From assembly GCA_005776475.1 (NCBI GenBank), contig SXPB01000012.1:1-32297 (forward strand): DNA of 32,297 bases, given 5' to 3'. Shown here one piece after another: positions 8,013 through 14,505 of the stretch. How positions within the stretch are numbered: the first letter of the stretch is position 1; every line of letters starts with the position of its first letter. The position numbers and the translations under genes are program-made. The notes below the pieces were generated by a model. The model did no database searches. It worked only from the letters and a program-made list of their open reading frames with translations, and had not been told where the DNA came from. Origin of the DNA: Planctomycetia bacterium. GTDB taxonomy: Bacteria > Planctomycetota > UBA1135 > UBA2386.

Positions 8013-8018
8013 ATGCTA
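8013..8018 (-). promoter_or_regulatory. -10-like TAGCAT, probable leaderless promoter of the PEGA lipoprotein gene
   Basis: On the minus strand TAGCAT ends 7 bases before the ATG at 8005. No -35 consensus is evident 16-18 bases upstream. A transcript starting 6-8 bases after the box would begin at or next to the ATG. Confidence 0.45.
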
Positions 8019-8193
8019 TCGACTGCCGGCGGGTTCGGCGACGAGGCCGAACGCGCGATGCGGCGCTGCCTGCCTGCGGGCGCTGGGCGGGTGGTCGGCG
8101 CGGCCCGGCCCGACGCTTGACGCTGGCAAGGGGGAAGGGGTGCGGCGGCGGTGCCGCGCCAAAAAGTAGCCTCGCGTTTCGCGGTCGATCCGG

Positions 8194-8199
8194 TAGCAT
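8194..8199 (+). promoter_or_regulatory. -10-like TAGCAT upstream of the SH3-domain gene
   Basis: TAGCAT ends 10 bases before an in-frame ATG at 8210 and 73 bases before the ATG at 8273 that has a Shine-Dalgarno sequence. Either the message is leaderless from 8210, or it has a leader of about 65 bases and starts at 8273. Confidence 0.4.
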
Positions 8200-8263
8200 C
8201 GTGTTCGCGATGGGAGGGCGGTCACCCGCCATCGCTGCCAGTCGATTCCGGTCAGTCCTGTTC

Positions 8264-8268
8264 GAGGA
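8264..8268 (+). promoter_or_regulatory. Shine-Dalgarno sequence GAGGA
   Basis: GAGGA lies 4 bases upstream of the ATG at 8273. It is one of very few recognisable Shine-Dalgarno sequences in this window. It is the main reason for preferring 8273 over the in-frame ATG at 8210. Confidence 0.5.
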
Positions 8269-8272
8269 AATC

Positions 8273-9553
8273 ATGGTCATTCGTACCGTCGTGTCCGGCG
8301 CCCGGGCCGTGCCAGGGCTCCATTTCTGTTCGTTCGCCGCGTCCATTGCCCTGAGCCTCTGCACCACCTTCGCGGTGGCGCAGGCGCCGGCCGGCACTCC
8401 GGTGCCGACGCCGACGCAGGATCCGGCAACGCAGTCGCCGCAGCCACAGCAGCCGGCCGCGAATCCCGCCGCGGGCTCTGCCGCGACCAACGCGCCGACG
8501 GCGGCGCCGACAACCCAGGATCCAGCCGCGGTTGCGTCCACGCTCACCTTCGGCAAGGTGGTCGTCGACAAGGCTGCCCTGCGCTGCTGGTCCGGTGCGG
8601 TCGCGGCACCGCCCGTGTTCGAAGAAGTGCTGAGCAAGGACCAGGTCGTGGCGCTCGGTCGCAGCGAGAACGGCTTCCGCGCCGTGCAGCTGCCGCTGGG
8701 GCCGCTCGGCTTCGTCAGCAAGAAGTTCACTACGAGCGGTGACGACGGCGTCGTCAAGACGAAGGGCAGCAAGGTGGCGTTCCGCTACCGCCCGCGTTCC
8801 AGCGAAGCGCCAGTCGCGCAGCTCGAAGACGGCACCACGCTGCACGTCATCGGCGAGCAGGACGATTGGTATCGCGTGCGCGTCGCGGGCGTCGATGCCT
8901 GGGTCGCCGAGGCCGAAGTGCAAGCGGGTGCTGCGGGCGATCCGGCGTTGGCGAAGGCCTGGGACGATCTGCAGCAGAAGCACCAGGGCGAGATCAAGGC
9001 GCGCCTCGATGCGATCGCGGCGCAACGGGCGCGGGAAGTGCAAGACCAGGCCGACCTCGCGGCGCTGCAGTTGGTGCAGGATGCCTTCCTCGCCGAGAAG
9101 CAGAAGGAGATCACCGAGCAGAAGTACGCGCCGCTGGCCGAGGTCATCAACAAATTGAAGGGCACGTTGGCGGCAGAGTCGGCGGCGATCGCGGCGGCCG
9201 ACGCACTGATGAAGCGCATCGACACGCAGCAGTTGCTCGTCGAGTCGACCATCCTGGTCAACACGAAGCCGCCGGTCATCGACCTGCCGCCGCCGGAAGC
9301 CAAGGACCCGCTGGAACGCTTCCACTCCATCGGTTGGCTGCGCTACGAACGGCGCCTGGCCGGGCCCGGCGTCTACTTCCTCGAGAAGGGCGGCCAACGG
9401 TTGTACGTGCTGTCGTGCAACACCGGCCGCTACGACCTTGCCCTGTTCGTGGACCACGAAGTGGCGATCAACGGCCCGCGCCGTCGCCCGGTGACCGAGA
9501 GCTTGAGCGTGCTCGACGCCGAGCGCATCGAAGTGCTCGGCACGCCGCAGTGA
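8273..9553 (+). CDS. Secreted SH3-like/coiled-coil protein, unknown function
   Basis: The product is 426 aa. A signal peptide (hydrophobic FAASIALSLCTTFAVAQ) is followed by a low-complexity Pro/Gln/Ala/Thr linker. Residues about 85-155 and 160-230 are two bacterial SH3-like modules; the second has the classic FRYRPRSSEAPVAQLEDGT start and DDWYRVRVAGVDAWV core. A Gln/Glu/Ala/Lys-rich coiled coil covers about 235-325. The C-terminal 75 residues form a beta-rich domain (GPGVYFLEKGGQRLYVLSC) with no recognised family. SH3-like modules in exported proteins usually bind cell-wall peptides, so an extracytoplasmic wall-associated scaffold is likely. Two starts are possible: 8273 with a Shine-Dalgarno, or 8210, which adds 21 residues and fits the leaderless pattern. 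Confidence 0.8.
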   Translation: MVIRTVVSGARAVPGLHFCSFAASIALSLCTTFAVAQAPAGTPVPTPTQDPATQSPQPQQPAANPAAGSAATNAPTAAPTTQDPAAVASTLTFGKVVVDKAALRCWSGAVAAPPVFEEVLSKDQVVALGRSENGFRAVQLPLGPLGFVSKKFTTSGDDGVVKTKGSKVAFRYRPRSSEAPVAQLEDGTTLHVIGEQDDWYRVRVAGVDAWVAEAEVQAGAAGDPALAKAWDDLQQKHQGEIKARLDAIAAQRAREVQDQADLAALQLVQDAFLAEKQKEITEQKYAPLAEVINKLKGTLAAESAAIAAADALMKRIDTQQLLVESTILVNTKPPVIDLPPPEAKDPLERFHSIGWLRYERRLAGPGVYFLEKGGQRLYVLSCNTGRYDLALFVDHEVAINGPRRRPVTESLSVLDAERIEVLGTPQ

Positions 9554-9563
9554 TGCGTCGCTG

Positions 9564-9583
9564 ACGCGGTGGTGATTCCGCGT
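9564..9583 (+). terminator. Weak hairpin after the SH3-domain gene
   Basis: The inverted repeat ACGCGG / CCGCGT has an 8-base loop and starts 11 bases after the stop codon. The stem is only 6 bp and no clear T-tract follows, so terminator function is doubtful. Confidence 0.25.
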
Positions 9584-9735
9584 TCCTCGACGTCTGCAGT
9601 CGGTTGGGGCGCGGTGGGTCGGCAACGGACGATGGCATAGGCGGTTGCCAACCAGCGCCGCGCCGACGCCAGTGCCTCCGGTGGGAATGCCGAAACAGGG
9701 CTCGTGCCGCAGCAAGTGCGGCCCCCTCCATCGCC

Positions 9736-11307
9736 GTGCACCGCTGCTTTCTCGCCCGCCTGGTTCGCTGCCTGTTCCTCGCCACGGCGACGTTGTCGCC
9801 GCTCTGGGCGCAAGGGCAGTCGACGCCGCCGGCCCCGGCGGTCGAGTCGTCGAACCTGGCCGCGCTCGAGTCGCTCATCGCGCATGGGCGCGAGCAACTC
9901 GAACTCGAAGACCCGGTCGCAGCCTGGGAATCGTTCCGCCGCGCGGCGCGCGATGGCGCCGACCCGCACATGTGCTTCGTCGGGCTCGGCCGCACGCACC
10001 TGATGCTCGGCCACAGCGCTTTCGCCGTGGCCTACGCCGAAGCCAGCCTGCGCACTGATCCGACCAGCCAGGAAGCGATGGCGTTGCGCATCCGCTCGCT
10101 GATCCGGGCGCGCCGCTTCGACGAGGCGGTCCTGAGTGCCAGCCGATTCCTGCTGCGCATCACCGAACCTGGCGCCGATCTGCAGGCCGCGCGCGCGTCG
10201 TCGCTGTTCCGCGTGCAGCGCATCGACGAAGCCGCCACCGGCTACCGGAAGGTCGTCCAGCTCGAGCCGCTGCATCCGGAAGGCCACCTGCGGCTGGGTT
10301 CGGGGTTGTTGCCGCCCTGCGTGCTCGCGCCGGACCCGCGTCTCGCCAGTGCCGTCGCCGAACTCGGGCAAGGCCAGCGCGACCGCGCGATCACGCTGCT
10401 GCAGGCGGTGCTCGCGACTGCGCCCGACCATCCGATCGCGCATCGGCTGCTCGGCGAGACGCTGTTTGCGAACAAGGCCGCGGCGTCGATGGCGGCCACC
10501 GACCCGGCCTTCGCGGCGCTGGCGGCGGCGCTGCCGAAGCCGAACGTGCGCGGGCTGCCGGTCGCGCAATTCGTGCCTGGCTACGCGAAGTTGTCGCCCG
10601 CCCGGCGGGCCGTCGTCGACCGCACCGCGGCGATGTTCCAGAAGCAGCTCGGCAAGCTGGTCGCGATCGGCGGCCGCCACGACCTGCTGGAGGAACTCGA
10701 ACGCACCACCGATGCCGATGCGCGCGCCAACCTGCGCGGGAAGCGCACCTTCGACGGGCGCGTGTGGGATGACGTGCGCGGCGTCGGTGGCGTGCAGGCG
10801 GCGACCGGCATCGAGGCGCTCGACGACGCGGCGACGTTCGGCTTCGACACCTTCGCGCACGAAGTGGCGCACCAGGTGCACTACTACACCTTCACGCCGC
10901 TGCAGCGGGCGCGGATCCGGGCGCTCTATGACCTGGCGATCCTGGAGGGGCGATGCCTCGACTACTACGCGGCGAGCAACGAGGCGGAGTACTTCGGCCA
11001 GGGCGTCGAGGCGTTCGCCAGCTACGGCAAGCGTCCGGGCAGCGAGACCACGCACGGCCACACCCGCTTCGAATTGCTGCGAATCGATCCCGAACTGCAT
11101 CGCTTCCTCGAGTCGGTGGTCGACCACGACCCGCTGGCGATGCCGGAAGTGCGCGAGCGGGTGCTGGAAGCTGCGGTGGCCGTCGCGCTGCGCTGCGGTC
11201 GCGCCGCCGATGCGAAGGTCGCCGCCGGGTTGCTGGCGAAGGGGCCCTTGCGCACGCGGCTCGAGGTCGACGTCGACCGTGCGCTGCAGGCATCTCGCTG
11301 CCACTGA
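9736..11307 (+). CDS. Secreted TPR-containing zinc metallopeptidase, ATLF-like
   Basis: The product is 523 aa from a GTG start. The signal peptide is LVRCLFLATATLSPLWAQ. Residues about 40-250 are tetratricopeptide-like helical repeats (for example the block RIDEAATGYRKVVQLEPLHP). The catalytic domain has HEVAHQVHYY, with zinc ligands His375 and His379 and general base Glu376. A downstream helix NEAEYFGQGVEAFASY carries the likely third ligand, Glu418 or Glu425. HExxH with a glutamate in an 'E-x-F-x-x-x-x-x-A' helix matches the anthrax-lethal-factor-like peptidase group. The protein is probably exported. Substrate and partner are unknown; the TPR region may select it. No ATG exists upstream in frame, so GTG 9736, directly before the leader, was chosen. 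The 182 bases before it hold no clear gene. Confidence 0.75.
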   Translation: MHRCFLARLVRCLFLATATLSPLWAQGQSTPPAPAVESSNLAALESLIAHGREQLELEDPVAAWESFRRAARDGADPHMCFVGLGRTHLMLGHSAFAVAYAEASLRTDPTSQEAMALRIRSLIRARRFDEAVLSASRFLLRITEPGADLQAARASSLFRVQRIDEAATGYRKVVQLEPLHPEGHLRLGSGLLPPCVLAPDPRLASAVAELGQGQRDRAITLLQAVLATAPDHPIAHRLLGETLFANKAAASMAATDPAFAALAAALPKPNVRGLPVAQFVPGYAKLSPARRAVVDRTAAMFQKQLGKLVAIGGRHDLLEELERTTDADARANLRGKRTFDGRVWDDVRGVGGVQAATGIEALDDAATFGFDTFAHEVAHQVHYYTFTPLQRARIRALYDLAILEGRCLDYYAASNEAEYFGQGVEAFASYGKRPGSETTHGHTRFELLRIDPELHRFLESVVDHDPLAMPEVRERVLEAAVAVALRCGRAADAKVAAGLLAKGPLRTRLEVDVDRALQASRCH

Positions 11308-11350
11308 CGAAAATCTGCGACCGCGGCGCCGCCAAAGACACCATGGCGGC

Positions 11351-12136
11351 ATGCACGAACTTCGAATCCATGGGAGCCAGCGGCGGCACGGCCCGCGCGA
11401 ACGCATCCTGCAACTCGGCGAAGCCCGTCTGAGCGACGCCGAGAGTGTCGCCCTGGTGTTGCGCACCGGCATGCGCGGCGAGGGCGCGGAACAGGTGGCC
11501 CAGCGCCTGCTGCGCCGGTTTGGCGGCCTGCCGGGCCTGGCCGGGGCGAGCTTGCGCGAGATGGGAGCGCAACCGGGCGTCGGTCCGGTGCGCGCCGCTT
11601 CGGTGGCGGCGGCGTTCGGGCTGGCGCGTCGGCTGGCGGAAGCGGCGTTTCGCCCCGGCACGCGCGTCGAAAACGGCCACGACATCGCCCGTCTGGTGCG
11701 CGATTCGGTGCACGGCGCCCGCCGCGAGAGCTTCTTCGTGGCGCCGCTCGATGCCCGCCACCGCCTGCTCGGCCTGCACATCGTCTGCACCGGCAGCCTC
11801 GACGCCGTGCCGGTGCATCCGCGCGAGGTGTTTTCGCCGGCCGTGCGCGACAGCGCCGCGGCAATCGTGGTCGCGCACAACCATCCCAGCGGCGACCCGC
11901 AGCCGAGCGCCGAGGATCGCCTGGTCACCGGGCGGTTGCGCGAGTCCGGGGTGCTGCTCGGCATCGTCCTGCTCGACCACCTCGTCGTGGGGGCCGACCG
12001 CTACTACAGTTTCGCCGCGGAGGCTTTCTTCCCGATTCGCCCCCTGGCCGCAGAATCCGCCGGAACCGGCAGCGTGGCCGGTTCTCCCTGGGTGACGACG
12101 GACAGCAACGTGCCCTTCGACCCACTGACCCGATGA
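11351..12136 (+). CDS. radC: RadC family JAMM/MPN-domain protein
   Basis: The product is 261 aa. An N-terminal helix-hairpin-helix region of about 90 residues (LSDAESVALVLRTGMRGEGA, then QPGVGPVRAAS) precedes the JAMM domain. The metal-binding signature is complete: Glu in HPREVFSPAVRDSA, then AHNHPSGDPQPSAED with His176, His178, Ser186 and Asp189, in the exact His-x-His-x7-Ser-x2-Asp spacing. The family is widespread; its old annotation as a DNA-repair protein is weakly supported and its true substrate is unknown. A C-terminal extension of about 35 residues after the domain is not typical. The TGA overlaps the ATG of the following sigma factor gene. The start at 11351 is preceded by a 6-bp inverted repeat (11328-11350) and no obvious Shine-Dalgarno. 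Confidence 0.9.
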   Translation: MHELRIHGSQRRHGPRERILQLGEARLSDAESVALVLRTGMRGEGAEQVAQRLLRRFGGLPGLAGASLREMGAQPGVGPVRAASVAAAFGLARRLAEAAFRPGTRVENGHDIARLVRDSVHGARRESFFVAPLDARHRLLGLHIVCTGSLDAVPVHPREVFSPAVRDSAAAIVVAHNHPSGDPQPSAEDRLVTGRLRESGVLLGIVLLDHLVVGADRYYSFAAEAFFPIRPLAAESAGTGSVAGSPWVTTDSNVPFDPLTR

Positions 12137-14505
12137 CCCGACCGGACCGCGAACGTTTCGAGCACCTGGTGCGCACCTGCCATGCAGCCGTGTTTCGCGC
12201 CGCGCGCCGGATCTGCGCCGACGACGCGACTGCGGCCGACGTGACGCAGGATGTGTTCGTGCGGGTCTGGGAAGGCAAGGTCGCGATGGAGGCGGCGGTG
12301 AGCGAGCGGGCCACGTTGTGTTGGTTCGCCACGCGCCTTTCGCAGAACGCCGGGCGATCGGCGCGTCGTCGTCACGACCACGAGGACCACGCCATGCACC
12401 GCCGTTCCGAGCCGTTCGCCGATCCCGTCGCCACCGCCAGTGCCGCCGACCTGAACGCCAAGGTCGCCACGTTCGTCGACGAGCTGCCCGAAGAGTTGCG
12501 GTTGCCGTTGTTGTTGCGCCATCAGGACGAGCTGTCGCTGGCGGCGATCGGCAGCAGCCTCGCGTTGCCGACATCGACCGTGCACGACCGCATCCAGCTT
12601 GGGTTGGAACGCTTGCGCAGCCGCCTGCAATCGAACGGCCACGGGCTGCTGTTGGCGGCAATTCCCGGGCTACTCGCTGGTTTCGCACCGGCCGCACCCG
12701 GCGGTCTCGAACGGCGCCTGCTTGCCGTCAGCAACGTGCTGCCGGCGGTTGCTGGTTTGCCGAAGGTGGTGCTGTCCTTGGTGGCGATGGCGGTGGTCGC
12801 GATCGGCGTCGCCGTGGCGGCGGCGGCGACGCGCAGCGATGCGCCTCCGACCGTGACCACCGGAGCGTCGCTGGCCGCCTTCCCCGACGCCGTCCAGGAT
12901 CCCAAAGCCCAGGATCCCAAACCGACGCCGGCTGCGGGCACCGAGCAGCGGCGCGCCGTGCCGTTGGTGCCGATGCCCAAGCCGGCAACCGAGGACGCCG
13001 CCAAGTTCACGGCGACCTGGACCGGAACCGTGCACGACGCGAGCGGCTTTCCGGTCGTCGGCGGGGAGGTGTACGTGGTTGCCGGCGGCGGCTACAAGGC
13101 GTTCGAACTTGGTGCTCCGGCGGTGACCGATGCGCGGGGCGCCTTCACGGTGCACGCGAGTTCGCATTGGCTCGCGCCCGATGCGGTGCGGCTGGTCGTG
13201 CGCGAACACGGTCGGCAGCTGCTCGACAGCGGTGACCTGCCGCTGCCGCCGGCGGCGACCCCGCGCGCGATCGAGTTGGTGTTGCCGGCGAGCGCCGGCG
13301 ATGCGGTGTCGAAGTACGACGTGACGGTCGCGGTGCGCGACGAAGCGGGGGCGCCGTTGGCCGGGGCCAAGGTCGTCTTCTACCCCGGTACCGCTGGCGG
13401 CGCCGCGCCGAGTCTGCACTGGCGCACGCGCAGCGAAGCGCAGGCCGACGTCGATGCATCAGGCCGGGCGCGGCTGCAGGGGCGCGGCCTCGGCGACAAG
13501 TGGTTGTTCGTCGATGGCAGGCCGCTCGGCCACACCTGCGTGCTGCGGGCGCTGCCGCTGCGCAGCGCGGGCACGCACAACGCCGAGGTGGTGTTGCCGA
13601 AGGGCAAGGAGCTCGAAGTCGTCACCACCATGGTGGATGGTGGGGAGCCAGAAGGCGCGCCGTGGCTCGAACACGCAGCGACCGACTTGCTGTTGCAGCC
13701 GAAGCGGGTAGGCGATGTGTGGCTGTTCCGCGGGCTCGCCGACGACAGCTACACCGTGCGCGCGGGAGATGCCGCAGTGCGTGGAGTGACGGCAGCGCGC
13801 CGTCGGGTCAGCATCCAGATCAAGGAATCGACCGACGTGCGCGACGTCGGCGACCACATGGCCGAACTGCACGGTGAGTTCGTCGATGCGATGACCGGCG
13901 AAGTGGTGGGCTATGGCCCGTTTGATGTCGAACTGCACCCGTTGCTTGCGGATGGCAGTTCGTTGGCCAGCGACGGGATCGAGCCGCCGCCGCCGCAACA
14001 GCGAGCGGCGAGCGGCGGCGAGCAGACTTCGTTCTGCCACACCGGGCTCACCGCCGGGCGCTGGGCGCTCGTCGCCACCATCGAAGGCTATGCGGTTGCC
14101 TGCGTGCCCTTCGAGTTGCGCGATCGCGAGATCCGGGCGTCGCTGCGGGTGCCGTTGCACCGACCGGCGGTCGTGCATGGGCGCGTGGTGGGCAGCGACG
14201 GCCAGCCTGTCGCGGGTGTCACCGTGGTGGCGCTGGGCGAGGGGCCACTCGCCGACCGCAGTCTGGAGAGTTGGCGGCGCCATCGCGAAAGCACGCAGAG
14301 CCCCAACGCCCCCGAGCCGTCGTTCACGCCGCTGCGCAGCTACACGAGGGACGCGGGCGCGTTCACGATGCTCACTGTCCCGCCCGATGTGCCGCTGCGC
14401 CTCGTCGCGATGCACGACACCGCCGGGTTCTGTGTGCTCACAGTGCCGCCACTGCGCGCCGGCGAGACGGTCGGCAACCTCGTGCTGAAGCTGGCGCCGC
14501 GCTAG
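12133..14505 (+). CDS. Membrane-tethered ECF sigma factor with C-terminal carboxypeptidase-regulatory-like domains
   Basis: The product is 790 aa. Residues 1-165 are an ECF sigma-70: region 2 with the helix ATAADVTQDVFVRVWE, and region 4 with LSLAAIGSSLALPTSTVHDR and a basic recognition end LERLRSRL. A hydrophobic stretch around 170-180 and a clear transmembrane helix at about 212-234 (VVLSLVAMAVVAIGVAVAAAA) follow. The remaining 550 residues are predicted extracytoplasmic and contain beta-sandwich carboxypeptidase-regulatory-like units, for example GTVHDASGFPVVGGEVYV, TVAVRDEAGAPLAGAKVVF and GRVVGSDGQPVAGVTVV. An ECF factor carrying its own sensor, with no separate anti-sigma gene nearby, suggests release or conformational control by an envelope signal; that is inference. 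Large C-terminal extensions on ECF factors are known in planctomycetes. The ATG overlaps the radC stop; its own stop shares bases with the convergent kinase stop. Confidence 0.87.
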   Translation: MTRPDRERFEHLVRTCHAAVFRAARRICADDATAADVTQDVFVRVWEGKVAMEAAVSERATLCWFATRLSQNAGRSARRRHDHEDHAMHRRSEPFADPVATASAADLNAKVATFVDELPEELRLPLLLRHQDELSLAAIGSSLALPTSTVHDRIQLGLERLRSRLQSNGHGLLLAAIPGLLAGFAPAAPGGLERRLLAVSNVLPAVAGLPKVVLSLVAMAVVAIGVAVAAAATRSDAPPTVTTGASLAAFPDAVQDPKAQDPKPTPAAGTEQRRAVPLVPMPKPATEDAAKFTATWTGTVHDASGFPVVGGEVYVVAGGGYKAFELGAPAVTDARGAFTVHASSHWLAPDAVRLVVREHGRQLLDSGDLPLPPAATPRAIELVLPASAGDAVSKYDVTVAVRDEAGAPLAGAKVVFYPGTAGGAAPSLHWRTRSEAQADVDASGRARLQGRGLGDKWLFVDGRPLGHTCVLRALPLRSAGTHNAEVVLPKGKELEVVTTMVDGGEPEGAPWLEHAATDLLLQPKRVGDVWLFRGLADDSYTVRAGDAAVRGVTAARRRVSIQIKESTDVRDVGDHMAELHGEFVDAMTGEVVGYGPFDVELHPLLADGSSLASDGIEPPPPQQRAASGGEQTSFCHTGLTAGRWALVATIEGYAVACVPFELRDREIRASLRVPLHRPAVVHGRVVGSDGQPVAGVTVVALGEGPLADRSLESWRRHRESTQSPNAPEPSFTPLRSYTRDAGAFTMLTVPPDVPLRLVAMHDTAGFCVLTVPPLRAGETVGNLVLKLAPR

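Noticed and set aside
8117-8122. TTGACG as a -35 box
   Set aside because: No -10-like hexamer occurs 16-18 bases downstream; TAGCAT at 8194 is too far away.
11328-11350. Inverted repeat GCCGCC/GGCGGC directly before the radC start as a regulatory hairpin
   Set aside because: Six-base GC repeats arise often by chance in this composition, and there is no supporting sequence.
9430-12697. Long minus-strand frames opposite the metallopeptidase, RadC and sigma genes
   Set aside because: The plus-strand products contain intact HExxH, JAMM and ECF motifs; the antisense frames have none.
12898-12921. Short direct repeat encoding DPKAQDPK in the sigma-factor linker
   Set aside because: A single imperfect low-complexity linker repeat; no sign of a tandem-repeat array.
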